Origin: a virus
Reading direction: 5' to 3' (one strand)
Length of the DNA: 27,218 nt
Virus record (IMG/VR): IMGVR_UViG_3300009502_002944
Coordinates: 1 to 27,218 of that record
Below, in pieces: positions 6,344-15,125 of this stretch (the stretch's first letter is position 1; each line of letters opens with the position of its first letter). The notes below the pieces were generated by a model. That model was not told where the DNA came from. It made no database searches and saw nothing but the letters and a program-made list of their open reading frames with translations. The position numbers were made by a program, and so were the translations under genes.

Positions 6344-7104
6344 TGAGCAGCCGCAAACCATGTTCGTGGGCCGGATGCCCCGAGTTAATCAGCGATGGCA
6401 GCTATTGCCCACGCCACGCACCACGGGCCGAATCTTTGCGAGCCGAACTTATGGCCGCAAATGATCGCATGTATCGGGCCACGCCATGGGGGAAAGAATC
6501 GAAAACGTTTCTGTCCTCAAAAGATTGGCAGAATTTACGCCGTGAGAAGTTACGAGCCCATCCGTTTTGTGCGGAATGCGAGCGTAACGGAATACTCGGG
6601 ACGTTAGCACGTGACGTACACCATATCGCCCCACGGGCCACACGCCCGGACTTGGCGTTAGTAATGGCCAACCTCGAAAGCTTATGCACGCCATGCCATT
6701 CCGCCATAACTCGCAGAGAAAACAGACGGGAGAAAAACATAATGCGTTACGTTATCACCGGGCCAACATGCAGCGGGAAAACTAGATACGTGGAGGCCCG
6801 CCGCCAAGTGGGTGACGCCGTATGGGATTATGACGCCATCGCCGCCACAATGTTTAGATGCCCAACGTATCCACGCCCGCCGCACGCCATGGAAATAATG
6901 AAATACATTATGGCCGCATTTCTTAACGCCATCGCATCATCCGATTGTACGGCCTACATCATCGTAACGGATGAGGCAGAGGCCAAGGCCGTAGCCGATA
7001 GACTCGGGGCCAGTGTAATACATCTAACAGCCACGCCCGCCGAAATAGTAGAACGTCAAAAGGCACGGGCCATAACTCGGGAGAATAAAACATGCCACTC
7101 GTAA
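6340..7104 (+). CDS. HNH endonuclease fused to a P-loop NTPase
   Basis: 254 residues. The N-terminus carries the zinc module C8-x4-C13-x9-C23-x2-H26. The HNH core follows: C77-x2-C80, VHHIAP with H94/H95, N111, and C116-x2-C119-H120. At residue 135 a second domain begins, MRYVITGPTCSGKT, with Walker A at 141-148, then WDYDAIAA and a C-terminal helix, typical of small phage kinases/AAA-type NTPases. HNH proteins beside terminase commonly cooperate with it in DNA cleavage during packaging. The fusion is unbroken, but GGGAG lies nine bases before ATG 6742, so the NTPase part might also be made alone. Domain calls are firm; the role of the NTPase is unknown. Confidence 0.75.
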   Translation: MMSSRKPCSWAGCPELISDGSYCPRHAPRAESLRAELMAANDRMYRATPWGKESKTFLSSKDWQNLRREKLRAHPFCAECERNGILGTLARDVHHIAPRATRPDLALVMANLESLCTPCHSAITRRENRREKNIMRYVITGPTCSGKTRYVEARRQVGDAVWDYDAIAATMFRCPTYPRPPHAMEIMKYIMAAFLNAIASSDCTAYIIVTDEAEAKAVADRLGASVIHLTATPAEIVERQKARAITRENKTCHS

Positions 7105-7418
7105 CGCCAACCAAAACAAATGGACCGCACACCATCACCGCCAAACAAGCCGCCAGATATTCACGTGCATCCATCAATACATTACTCGGGGTGATAGCCT
7201 CGACGCACCGGGAACTAACCCGCCGCCTACATCACGGTGCGGACTACACACCCGCCGAATATCTAGAAGCGTTGGGAGCGGATGCCGCCGAACTTCTAGA
7301 ACTTCTGACAGCGATAGAGAACTTGGCAACGAAACACAAACCCGGATCGGTGAAGGCATCGCCGGGGAAAATGAAATTCCAAACGCATACAGATGGACAC
7401 GTAACGATATTGGCATAA
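7092..7418 (+). CDS. Hypothetical phage protein
   Basis: 108 residues, overlapping the end of the preceding gene by 13 bases, with GGGAG before its ATG. The central part is helical (YTPAEYLEALGADAAELLELLTAIENLA) and the N- and C-termini are polar and basic. No catalytic pattern, Cys pair or membrane segment. Located in the small-gene group between the HNH/NTPase and PLD-like genes. After its stop, 7419-7535 is a 117-base gap in which I see only a CCCC/GGGG hairpin (7421-7438). Function unknown. Confidence 0.55.
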   Translation: MPLVTPTKTNGPHTITAKQAARYSRASINTLLGVIASTHRELTRRLHHGADYTPAEYLEALGADAAELLELLTAIENLATKHKPGSVKASPGKMKFQTHTDGHVTILA

Positions 7419-7535
7419 CCCCATTGAGAACTTTGGGGACGCAAATTGCCGGGACCGTATCGCCCCAGTTACGCACTCATTGGCCTATTTGCCCACAGCC
7501 AGCAGCGACAGCCGGGGGAATCCACGGGGGAGATA

Positions 7536-8261
7536 ATGAAAAACGCTAACACCATGAACACCACGGGACTAAAACAGCTAACCGGACTCAAACAAATGTG
7601 GATTGCCAAAGACAATTCCATTGACGCCACGGCATTAGCCGCAGGCAGCCCCGCCGAATTTGACGACGCCGCCATACAACAGACTCAGCCGCCCATTGAT
7701 ATTGTTTTGCGGAGTAACCCAACCAAACGGACTTTTCTAAATGCCATTTCCATCAAGGCCATAACCGAACATATCACCCGCCTACCATCGCCGGGGGAAA
7801 CCATTCACGGCGTAGTATCGGGGCGATACCCGCTATGGGCTTTCATTCCTGCAATCTTATCCATCACCGGGGACACCATCGCAGATTTACAGCTTGCAAC
7901 GCTCAGCTTTTCAACTGACAACGGCGCCGAACTAATTGACCTTTTGGACGCCAACAAAATCAAAGCGGTTACGCTGGCATGTTCGCATTACTTCCGGTAC
8001 ACCAACAAACACATTTATGATCCGATTGCCGCCGCCTTGAAACAGCGAGGCCAGAGAATCCGGGGGTTACGGACACACGCCAAGATCATAAATGCCAAGA
8101 TGCAAAATGGAACGTGTTACACCGTGGAATCATCCGCAAATTTGAAGTCCAGCCACAACCAAGAACAGTTTACGTTATCCAGTGACGCCGCATTATTTGA
8201 CTTCCACAAACAGTGGATAGAGAAAATGTACGGGGCCATCGGCACGAAGGACAGAGAATAA
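7536..8261 (+). CDS. Phospholipase D-like phage protein (single HKD-like motif)
   Basis: 241 residues from ATG 7536, chosen because GGGGGA (7526-7531) precedes it; the longer frame from TTG 7446 has no such site. The C-terminal half holds H181-A-K183, then after about 16 residues SSAN (199-202), then EQFTLSSDAALFDFHKQWI. This is the single PLD-like half motif (HxK...SxN...E) of a small family encoded near phage terminases. A single motif implies a dimer if catalytic. The enzymes it resembles cleave or transfer phosphodiesters, so a nuclease role is possible, but the substrate is unknown. Its stop overlaps the small terminase start (TAATG). Confidence 0.65.
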   Translation: MKNANTMNTTGLKQLTGLKQMWIAKDNSIDATALAAGSPAEFDDAAIQQTQPPIDIVLRSNPTKRTFLNAISIKAITEHITRLPSPGETIHGVVSGRYPLWAFIPAILSITGDTIADLQLATLSFSTDNGAELIDLLDANKIKAVTLACSHYFRYTNKHIYDPIAAALKQRGQRIRGLRTHAKIINAKMQNGTCYTVESSANLKSSHNQEQFTLSSDAALFDFHKQWIEKMYGAIGTKDRE

Positions 8262-8659
8262 TGAGAGGACCAAAACCACGGCCAAAACCTAGCACCACGG
8301 AGCAGACGCCACCAGCGCCGCCCGAGGAACTAACCGACGAAGCGAAAGCAGAGTGGGAGAGAATCACAAACATCTTGACACGCCAAAGAATCTGGAGTGA
8401 AGCGGATCAGGCCGCACTAATCATTTATTGCACGAGTTATGCCGATTACAGACACGCCAGCAAAATGGTACGGGAAAACGGCACCGTGATATTGAGCAAC
8501 TCGGGGACGCCGGTAAAAAATCCATATTGTTCGGTACAGCGGGATTGCTGGGAGAGAATCCGCCCATTGCTGGCAGAATTCGGCCTAAGCCCCAGCAGCC
8601 GGGCGAGATTGAAGTTAGATGACGGGGGAGCGGGGGACAGTGACGACGAATTCGATTAG
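8261..8659 (+). CDS. terS: Terminase small subunit, P27 family
   Basis: 132 residues starting at the ATG that overlaps the preceding stop. The N-terminal MRGPKPRPKP is the basic, Pro-rich start typical of the P27 family. It is followed by a helical core (LTDEAKAEWERITNIL, SEADQAALIIYCTSYADYRHA, VRENGTVI) and NPYCSVQRDCWERIRPLLAEFGLSPSSRARL, the canonical P27 C-terminal block. It recognises phage DNA and activates the large subunit for packaging. The end overlaps the large terminase gene by about 20 bases. Assignment is firm by motif and position. Confidence 0.9.
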   Translation: MRGPKPRPKPSTTEQTPPAPPEELTDEAKAEWERITNILTRQRIWSEADQAALIIYCTSYADYRHASKMVRENGTVILSNSGTPVKNPYCSVQRDCWERIRPLLAEFGLSPSSRARLKLDDGGAGDSDDEFD

Positions 8660-10226
8660 CACCACCGATGCGGGATTCTATTTTGATGAGGCCGCAGCGG
8701 ATCGGGTTTGCAGGTTTTTTGAATCCCGCCTTACACACTTTGAAGGCCGATGGGCAGGCAAAGCGTTTATCTTGCTGGACTGGCAGCGCCAGATTCTTAG
8801 AGATGTTTTCGGCTGGAAGCGAGCAGACGGCACCCGCCGCTATCGCACTGTTTACGTTGAGGTCCCGAGAAAAAACGGCAAGAGCATATTTGCGGCTGGC
8901 ATCGCACTTTATTTGCTGGCAGCCGATGGAGAGGCCGGGGCACAGGTCTATAGCGTAGCCGCAAACACTTCTCAGGCATCCATAACTTTCGATGCCGCCA
9001 AGAAAATGACGGGAGCAAATGCCGCACTGTCAAAACGTATCGACGTACAACGCTGGCATCTTGCCCACCCAAAATCAGGCAGCGTATACAAGGCATTATC
9101 CGGGGAAAATGTTGGCAGCCACGGGAAAAACACACACGGCCTAATCCTCGATGAATTCCACGAATGGACCAGCCCCGGAAGCCGTGAGCTTTTTTCAGCG
9201 CTCGTAACTTCTCAAGGCGCACGCAGCCAGCCGCTAACGATCATTATTACAACGGCCGGAAACACCAGCGACGACAGTATGTGTCTTGATTTTCACCACA
9301 AGGCCGAACGGCAGGCAGCGGGGGATTGTGCGGACGATACTTTTTATTCCGTGATCTTTTCCACGGCCAAACCGTGGGATGATGAGGCAGGATGGCAGGA
9401 GGCCAACCCGTCACTAGGCCATACCATAACCATTGACTACCTAAGAGCCGAGGCCGTGAAGGCCCGTGAATCCGCACAATATCAAAACGCTTTCCGCAGA
9501 TTATATTTGGACCAGTGGACCGAACAGACGACCCGGTGGTTATCGCTCGAAACGTGGGACGCATGCACGGCACACGTAGAGCCGCCAGCCGACACGCCCG
9601 CATACGTGGGTTTGGACTTGTCCACCACGTACGATTTAACGGCCGCCGTTTGGGTTTGGCCGATGGGTGACAAATGGCTAGTAGTCCCCCGCCTATATTG
9701 CCCCAACGCCACGGCACAGAAGCGATGGAAGGAAGACGGCACGCCGTTACCCCAGTGGATTGCCGATGGCTATGTGATCGGCACGGACAGGCCAACAATC
9801 GATTATGACCGCATAGAGGCCGACATCATCGCAGCCCAGCCGATCCAAGAATTAAGTTTCGACCCGTACAACGCCAGCAGCATAGTTAGCAGACTGGAAA
9901 AGAGCGGGATAGTAACGACGCCCACGTATCAGACTTTCCGGGGGATGAATGCGGCATGTAAAGAGTTAGAGCGCCGCCTCATTTCTGGCAGCATCATCAT
10001 TGCCGACAATCCCGCATATCGCTGGATGGCGCAAAATGTGGAAGTGGAAACCGATAGACATGGAAACATACGCCCGGTGAAGCCAAAACGGAAAGGCAGC
10101 TATGCGGGAACTCGGGGGGCCAGCATTGACGGCATAGTGGCGCTAGTGGTGGCGATATCCCGCCTGCAATTGATGGGCAATGCGCCGCCAGTGGAAGCCA
10201 ACGAAATCCAGATAGCAGTTTTTTGA
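8640..10226 (+). CDS. terL: Terminase large subunit
   Basis: 528 residues from GTG 8640, preceded by two GGGGGA runs (8624, 8632); ATG 8619 in frame is an alternative. N-terminal ATPase: EVPRKNGKS with Walker A-type residues 77-82 and HGLILDEFHEW with Walker B L170-D171-E172. C-terminal RNase H-like nuclease: YVGLDLSTTYDLTA (D326), SFDPYNAS (D408) and ASIDGIVAL (D497), the three acidic positions expected for metal-dependent DNA cleavage. This motor translocates DNA through the portal and cuts concatemers. Length and motifs fit the HK97-like Terminase_1 family. Confidence 0.95.
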   Translation: MTTNSISTTDAGFYFDEAAADRVCRFFESRLTHFEGRWAGKAFILLDWQRQILRDVFGWKRADGTRRYRTVYVEVPRKNGKSIFAAGIALYLLAADGEAGAQVYSVAANTSQASITFDAAKKMTGANAALSKRIDVQRWHLAHPKSGSVYKALSGENVGSHGKNTHGLILDEFHEWTSPGSRELFSALVTSQGARSQPLTIIITTAGNTSDDSMCLDFHHKAERQAAGDCADDTFYSVIFSTAKPWDDEAGWQEANPSLGHTITIDYLRAEAVKARESAQYQNAFRRLYLDQWTEQTTRWLSLETWDACTAHVEPPADTPAYVGLDLSTTYDLTAAVWVWPMGDKWLVVPRLYCPNATAQKRWKEDGTPLPQWIADGYVIGTDRPTIDYDRIEADIIAAQPIQELSFDPYNASSIVSRLEKSGIVTTPTYQTFRGMNAACKELERRLISGSIIIADNPAYRWMAQNVEVETDRHGNIRPVKPKRKGSYAGTRGASIDGIVALVVAISRLQLMGNAPPVEANEIQIAVF

Positions 10227-10239
10227 ACGGGGGTGGGCA

Positions 10240-10440
10240 ATGAGAAAAACGCATACCGAAGTAGAACACGACCGAGAACTATTGATGGAGGTTTCGTTTC
10301 TGGCAGAGATAGAAACCAATCCAGAGAAGAAAGCCACGCTAGAACGGCAGGCCGAAAATATCCGCCAGTGGATACGGATGCAGGAAAAACAGCCGCCAAG
10401 ATTGAAAGACAAAAAGAAACAAAGCCAACCGGGGGGATAA
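10240..10440 (+). CDS. Small charged coiled-coil protein between terL and portal
   Basis: 66 residues, ATG 10240 with GGGGG (10229-10233) in front. Highly charged single helix (EVEHDRELLMEVSFLAEIE, KKATLERQAENIRQWIRMQEK) with a Lys-rich tail. Its stop is three bases before the portal start, and the portal's G-rich binding site lies within its last codons. Small proteins at this position are common in HK97-like phages. Function unknown. An overlapping longer frame from 10233 runs into the portal gene and is not coding. Confidence 0.6.
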   Translation: MRKTHTEVEHDRELLMEVSFLAEIETNPEKKATLERQAENIRQWIRMQEKQPPRLKDKKKQSQPGG

Positions 10441-10443
10441 CCT

Positions 10444-12213
10444 TTGACCGCCGAAAATGTAACGACAGTAACCAGCGACCATATCGACCCCGCCACGTTG
10501 GACACGCAGGCCAAAAGCGGAGGCAGCACGCCAGCCGTGCAAATTTTTACGATTAACGGGATGCCCAACGTAGACCCGCTAACACTTGGCAGCGCCAACA
10601 CACCGATTAACGAACATAACGCATTGAGTATCCCGGCGTACTATTCCGGATGCCGGTTTATCTCGGAGACTATCGGAGCATTGCCGAAACATGTTTACCA
10701 GAAGACCGCCAACGGGCCAAAACGGCTGGACTCTCACACCGCAGAATGGACCTTGAACAGCGAGCCCAACGAACTACAAACGCCTAGCGTTTTTTGGTCC
10801 ACATTTCTATTGCACGCCGTGAATTGGAGCAATGCCTATGCAGCTTTGAAAATGATCGGCGTGGAAGACCCACAATTGTTTTTGCTTCCACCGGATCGGG
10901 TTACGCCGTTTCGTTTCAACGGCCAACAATGGTATGCCTATGATTTGGGCCAAACGCCCAACGCCAATCCCAACAGCCGCTATCTCATCTTCGCCGCCGC
11001 CGAAATGATCCATCTTCCTGCATTGTCTTTTGACGGCATCGCCGGGATGCCAATGGTTAAAATGATGGCCGGGACGCTCAGGACCACCAAAAACACCGAG
11101 GCATATATATCGCAATACTACGGCCAAGGTGGTCTTTTGGGTGGCGTAGTGGAATCAGACAAGCCGCTTACGAAGGAACAGGTTCAAGAATATGGCGATG
11201 TAATCACCAATAAATTCAGTGGCGTTGATAAGGCTCATAAGTGGCTGGTACTTGGCAACGGCGCAAAGGCCAAAACCTTGAGCCCCGATGTTGACACCGC
11301 CCAAATCAGTGAGAACCGGCAATTTGGCGTAACCGAAATTTGCCGGATGCTACGAATTCCGCCGCATCTTTTGTACGAACTCGGACGGGCAACGTGGGCA
11401 AATATCGAATCACTCGGAATTGAAGTGGTTAAATACACGTTATCAAATTGGATTACACCGCTTGAGCAGGAATTGACCCGCAAACTTCTGACAAGGCAGG
11501 AGCGGAAAGCCGGATGCTACATCCGGTTTGATACCAGCGCTCTAATGAGAGGCGACCATCAGGCCCAGATAGATGCCGCCGTCAAACGGACACAGAACGG
11601 ACTTACAACGCCCGATGAAGAGCGCAGCAACTGGGAATTGCCGCCGTACGCCGATGGCATAGGCAGCCGCCCGAGAGTACCGGCAAACACCGTAGGACTT
11701 GGCAACGACACCGCCGCAGAGGCCGTGCCCGGACTGCCAGCCGCCGCACCAGCAGCGCCGCCAGCCAAACAACCAGCCACACCGCCCGCCGATGTAGAAG
11801 GTAGTGACGATCTAGCAGCCGTGAAACCGGAGGCCGAGGCTTTCGCCACGAAGGAACATCTTAAACTAAGCCACTTTGAAGCGATGATAGACGACGCCGC
11901 CAGCCGGGTACATTCAAAGGCCGCAAAGGCCACAGAGGCAGCCCAAAAGAAGCACAAAGACAACCCGCAAGGCTGGACCGCTTGGGCCAATGTCTTCCAA
12001 AATGAAATGACCCACTACGCCGCCGTAGCCGTGGGGCCAATCTTCCAAACCTACGCAAATCTCAGCGGAAAAGATACTACCGGCATGGCCGACAAATGCG
12101 GGGGGACGTACGGCCGACAGCTAGGCCAGCATCTTATGGCCATCGGCCACGGGCAGGAATCCACGGCACCAGATTTGAAGAAAGTAGTAATGTCTCACGG
12201 GGGAACAGAATGA
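10444..12213 (+). CDS. Portal protein, HK97 family
   Basis: 589 residues, TTG start supported by GGGGGGA (10431-10437) six bases upstream. The core (~60-430) has the HK97-portal pattern: YYSGCRFISETIGALPKHVY, LNSEPNELQTPSVFW, NAYAALKM, GLLGGVVESD, ITEICRMLRIPPHLL-type segment (GVTEICRMLRIPPHLLYEL) and LTRKLLTRQE. It forms the twelve-subunit ring through which terminase packages DNA. The tail (~430-589) is unusual: a Pro/Ala-rich linker, then a helical domain (KLSHFEAMIDDAASRVHSKA). Such extensions vary between phages. The stop overlaps the protease start as ATGA. Confidence 0.92.
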   Translation: MTAENVTTVTSDHIDPATLDTQAKSGGSTPAVQIFTINGMPNVDPLTLGSANTPINEHNALSIPAYYSGCRFISETIGALPKHVYQKTANGPKRLDSHTAEWTLNSEPNELQTPSVFWSTFLLHAVNWSNAYAALKMIGVEDPQLFLLPPDRVTPFRFNGQQWYAYDLGQTPNANPNSRYLIFAAAEMIHLPALSFDGIAGMPMVKMMAGTLRTTKNTEAYISQYYGQGGLLGGVVESDKPLTKEQVQEYGDVITNKFSGVDKAHKWLVLGNGAKAKTLSPDVDTAQISENRQFGVTEICRMLRIPPHLLYELGRATWANIESLGIEVVKYTLSNWITPLEQELTRKLLTRQERKAGCYIRFDTSALMRGDHQAQIDAAVKRTQNGLTTPDEERSNWELPPYADGIGSRPRVPANTVGLGNDTAAEAVPGLPAAAPAAPPAKQPATPPADVEGSDDLAAVKPEAEAFATKEHLKLSHFEAMIDDAASRVHSKAAKATEAAQKKHKDNPQGWTAWANVFQNEMTHYAAVAVGPIFQTYANLSGKDTTGMADKCGGTYGRQLGQHLMAIGHGQESTAPDLKKVVMSHGGTE

Positions 12214-12911
12214 CGCACGCCAAAAACAACACAAGAGAGATTTTCACGAGCCGGGTTACGTTTGAGACGAAACCCCAGCCCGGTAAATCCTTGCCCACAC
12301 TTTGCGGCTATGCCATGACGTGGGGGACGCTTTCAGACGACCGGGGAGGCTACAAGGTTAGACTAAAGAATGGCAGCGCCAAGGCCATTCCCACCGGGCC
12401 AACGCTGGCACTCGCAAACCACGATTATTGCACGCCGCTTGCCAGCAATGCCAACGGTACATTGAGAATGACGGCCGACGCCACCGGGTTACGTTGCGAA
12501 ATCGACCTACCCGATACCACGTGGGCGCATGATCTTTGCGCCACAATCGACCATTTGAAAAATGACACTACCAGCGCTATGGGAATGTCTTTTGGCATGT
12601 TACCCAACGGGACGTATGCCGAGGTTAAAGAAGCGGGCCAAACAATCCGGGAATATTCCGCTTTTGAGTTTGACGAGGTTTCGACAACTGTAATACCGGC
12701 GTTTACGTCCACCACCATTGACGCCGCCGATGATGAGGAAGAAGAAGAAGAAGCCGAGCTAACCGCCAGCGAATCCAGCGACGAAGAAGAAAACGAACTG
12801 GCAGCCGTACCAGCCGCCCAACCCGTGGAGGCCGTACAGCCGCCCACACCCAACCGAAATAAATTATCCGTGGAAATAGAGGAACTTAAAGCGGGACTCT
12901 CGAATCAGTAA
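12210..12911 (+). CDS. HK97-type prohead protease
   Basis: 233 residues from ATG 12210, with GGGGGA (12199-12204) five bases before it. Serine protease of the S78 type that cleaves scaffold/capsid during head maturation. Visible motifs are TLCGYAMTWGTLSDDRGGY at the N-terminus, the catalytic-His segment ANHDY (H71), and the Ser segment TSAMGMSFGM (S122 or S127), followed by FDEVSTTVIPAF. The C-terminal third is a Glu/Asp run (DDEEEEEEAE) plus a Pro-rich tail, probably disordered. Capsid follows after 92 bases, as in HK97. Confidence 0.9.
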   Translation: MTHAKNNTREIFTSRVTFETKPQPGKSLPTLCGYAMTWGTLSDDRGGYKVRLKNGSAKAIPTGPTLALANHDYCTPLASNANGTLRMTADATGLRCEIDLPDTTWAHDLCATIDHLKNDTTSAMGMSFGMLPNGTYAEVKEAGQTIREYSAFEFDEVSTTVIPAFTSTTIDAADDEEEEEEAELTASESSDEEENELAAVPAAQPVEAVQPPTPNRNKLSVEIEELKAGLSNQ

Positions 12912-13003
12912 CTAGAGGCCAAAACCCGACCAGAGTAGCCGGATGACAGGCCAAAGAAAAAACAAACCAATACGACCGCCTATGGGGCGGGGGGACAAAC
13001 AAA

Positions 13004-14131
13004 ATGGACATCCGCACAGAAAAAATGGGCAAGCTTGCCGCAGACGTTAAGGTGATTTTCGAGCTTGCGAAGGCCGAAGGCCGTGAGCTTTCCGCCGATG
13101 AATACGCCAAGAAAGATTCGATGTTGGCCGAATTCAATGGCTTGAAAAAGACTTTGGACGCCGAAAAGCAGGCCGCAGAAATGCATTTCACCAGCGACGT
13201 TATCACCGGCAAGGCCGTTGAAGCGAAGCAGAACGAACGGGAAGAATTTAACGCTTTCCTTCGCAGTGGCGACCGTAGCCGCTACGTTATCACCACTGGA
13301 ACCGGTTCGGGCGCTTTGGTCCCGGTAGCCGTTTCTACGCCGGTTATCGTTCGGCGTGCATGGAATGCCTACCTTAACGCCGCCGTGATCGGTGGCCAGC
13401 CGGTTTTGGGTGGAACCAGCACCGAAACTCTCAGCCTCCCGGTTATGGACGACACGACCGTTAGCGGTCAGGCCGAAGCGGAAGACGCAACCAGCGACAC
13501 CGCCGCCGATCCAGTGACGACCAATATCAGTCTTGGCGCAAACCTCTATGATTCCAAAACCGTTTGGATTTCTAACACGCAGGCTCAGGCCGTGGGTTAC
13601 GATTTGGCCGGTTATGTACTGCCAATTTTGGACAAGCGTATTGAGCTTAGCCAAGGTGCGGCATGGCATACGAAGGCCGTGGCGCATGCCGTCAGCGGTA
13701 ACACCGTGACGACCGCCGCAACGAACGGCTTGACCTACGCCGAATTCATCAAATTTTATCACAAGATCGCCGTGCAATTCCGCACCGATGCCGTTTGGAT
13801 CATTTCGGATGGACTCTTGCAGATCCTCGAAAGCCTAACCGACACCTACGGCCGTCCGTTGCTTTCCGATCCACTCACGGAAGGTGCGGTTAAGACCTTG
13901 AAAGGCCGCCCCGTGGTTATCGACATCAATATGGCCGACCCCGCAGCGAATGCGATTTCCGGCATGATCGTTTCCGCCGCCTCGCTTCATCCTCGCATCA
14001 TCGAAAACCGCCGTGTAGCCGTTTATCAGAACGTGCCCACCGCCCCGGATCAGATGGGCTACCGTGAATTCGTCAATGGCGACTTCGACGTTAGCGCCGG
14101 AATGGCATTCTTGAAAGGTGCAGCCTCTTAA
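13004..14131 (+). CDS. Major capsid protein, HK97 fold
   Basis: 375 residues, ATG with GGGGGGA (12989-12995). Residues 1-~85 form a charged helical arm like the HK97 delta/scaffold region (LAAD...RELSADEYAKKDSMLAEFNGLKKTL). From ~95 the HK97-like core follows: TGSGALVPVAVSTPVI, NISLGANLYDSKTVWISNTQ, GYDLAGYVLPILDKRIELSQGAAWHT, AVWIISDGLLQILESLTD, GRPLLSDP, LKGRPVVIDINM. The arm would be cut off by the preceding protease. Codon choice differs from neighbours (CGT, GTT, GGT, few CTA/GTA), as expected for the most highly expressed gene. A terminator follows. Confidence 0.92.
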   Translation: MDIRTEKMGKLAADVKVIFELAKAEGRELSADEYAKKDSMLAEFNGLKKTLDAEKQAAEMHFTSDVITGKAVEAKQNEREEFNAFLRSGDRSRYVITTGTGSGALVPVAVSTPVIVRRAWNAYLNAAVIGGQPVLGGTSTETLSLPVMDDTTVSGQAEAEDATSDTAADPVTTNISLGANLYDSKTVWISNTQAQAVGYDLAGYVLPILDKRIELSQGAAWHTKAVAHAVSGNTVTTAATNGLTYAEFIKFYHKIAVQFRTDAVWIISDGLLQILESLTDTYGRPLLSDPLTEGAVKTLKGRPVVIDINMADPAANAISGMIVSAASLHPRIIENRRVAVYQNVPTAPDQMGYREFVNGDFDVSAGMAFLKGAAS

Positions 14132-14140
14132 TTGAGCTTG

Positions 14141-14160
14141 CATCTAGAAGCATCTAGAAG
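14141..14160 (+). repeat. Tandem CATCTAGAAG repeat
   Basis: Two exact head-to-tail copies of CATCTAGAAG between the capsid stop and its terminator. It is the same motif as the cluster at 3871-3980, and one more copy lies in the gap at 4901-4910. Confidence 0.6.
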
Positions 14161-14165
14161 ATTTC

Positions 14166-14199
14166 AAGGCCGTGGGGTATCTAAGCCTCACGGCCTTTT
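14166..14199 (+). terminator. Intrinsic terminator after capsid gene
   Basis: AAGGCCGTGGGG (14166-14177) pairs with CCTCACGGCCTT (14186-14197), twelve pairs with one G-U, around an 8-base loop, followed by TTTT overlapping the stem end. It closes the head operon right after the capsid gene, so capsid can be made in excess over the connector genes. Confidence 0.8.
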
Positions 14200-14220
14200 G
14201 TAATGGGGAACCAAAACACA

Positions 14221-14454
14221 ATGAACATCCGCATGTTACAAAACCTCAGCACCACCGAGGCCGTTTATCTGGCAGGCCAAATCTATTCACTGTCAGAAGA
14301 TCGGGCCAATCGCTGGATTGCCAGCCATCTAGCAGAAGCCGCCACACCACCTACGCCGCCCGTAGAGACGATGATAGCCAACGTATCGACCATGAAGGCC
14401 GACAACGCCAGCAAGAGCCGCAGACAGAAGCCAGCCAAACAGGAGGCCATATAA
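14221..14454 (+). CDS. Small protein consisting of the shared N-terminal module
   Basis: 77 residues. ATG 14221 is preferred over 14203 because GGGGAA lies about ten bases before it and 14203 is next to the terminator. Its first ~47 residues (MNIRMLQNLSTTEA, YLAGQIYSL, ANRWIASHLAEAATPP) match the N-termini of the fibre-like protein at 4971 and the glycosyltransferase at 15126. The tail is Lys/Arg-rich. Small proteins of this kind commonly sit between capsid and connector genes; their function is unknown. The stop overlaps the next ATG (TAATG). Confidence 0.65.
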   Translation: MNIRMLQNLSTTEAVYLAGQIYSLSEDRANRWIASHLAEAATPPTPPVETMIANVSTMKADNASKSRRQKPAKQEAI

Positions 14455-15014
14455 TGCAGTGGTCCATAACGACACCAGCCGCCACCTATCCCGTAACCGC
14501 CCAACAAGTGGCAGACCAAACCCGGTTAGATGATTTAACAGCGGAATCCGCTTGGGTAGCCGAGGCGATTGCCGACGCCACCGCCTACGCCGAAACCGAA
14601 ACGCAATTAAGCTTCATCACCCGCACAATCACCGCCCAATTTTGGCCGGAGAAAAGCGGCATTTTGCCCGAAGCGAATCCATTCCCGGCATACAGTTGCC
14701 TACCGCTTTTCCGGGGACCGCTTCAAAGCGTTACCAGCGTAAAAGACCTCCTCGGAAATGCAGTGAGTTATCAAACCCGAACCGTGGGCAACCTTGATTT
14801 TGTCCAGTTGAACGGATCAACAATCGGGCCGGTGCAAATCGTGTACGTGGCTGGATTCGGGGACACCGCCGCCGCCGTGCCCGCCGACATACGCCGGGGG
14901 ATTCTTGCCCACGTGGCGCACCTCTACATTCACCGGGAGGCCGACGCCGACAGCGTACCCAGCGGACTTGACCGCATCTATGGGCGATATTCGGCCGGTG
15001 GGGCCATCGGCTAG
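14454..15014 (+). CDS. Head-tail connector protein, gp6-like
   Basis: 186 residues, ATG with a perfect AGGAGG (14441-14446), one of the few canonical sites in this phage. Features of the HK97 gp6/DUF3199-type connector: YPVTAQQVADQTRLDD, the helical AWVAEAIADATAYAETET, ITRTITAQFWP, LFRGPLQSVTSVKDL, IVYVAGFGDTAAAVPADIRRGILAHVAHLYIHRE. It docks under the portal to form the first connector ring. The following gap (15015-15125) holds no gene that I can see. Confidence 0.85.
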   Translation: MQWSITTPAATYPVTAQQVADQTRLDDLTAESAWVAEAIADATAYAETETQLSFITRTITAQFWPEKSGILPEANPFPAYSCLPLFRGPLQSVTSVKDLLGNAVSYQTRTVGNLDFVQLNGSTIGPVQIVYVAGFGDTAAAVPADIRRGILAHVAHLYIHREADADSVPSGLDRIYGRYSAGGAIG

Positions 15015-15125
15015 GCCGAAATCCATCGACCTACCAGCCATCCGAGGCCGCAGGAGGCCCGCAAACGCCGTTTAATGCAGCCGAAAAAGCCAAAATTCAC
15101 CCAAAACGGCCTAAATTGAGAGGTT

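Noticed and set aside
7446-7535. N-terminal extension of the PLD-like protein from TTG 7446
   Set aside because: No ribosome site at 7446; the ATG at 7536 has GGGGGA at ideal distance.
10233-10556. 107-residue + frame starting at 10233
   Set aside because: It overlaps both the small coiled-coil gene and the portal start in another frame, and the portal start is well supported.
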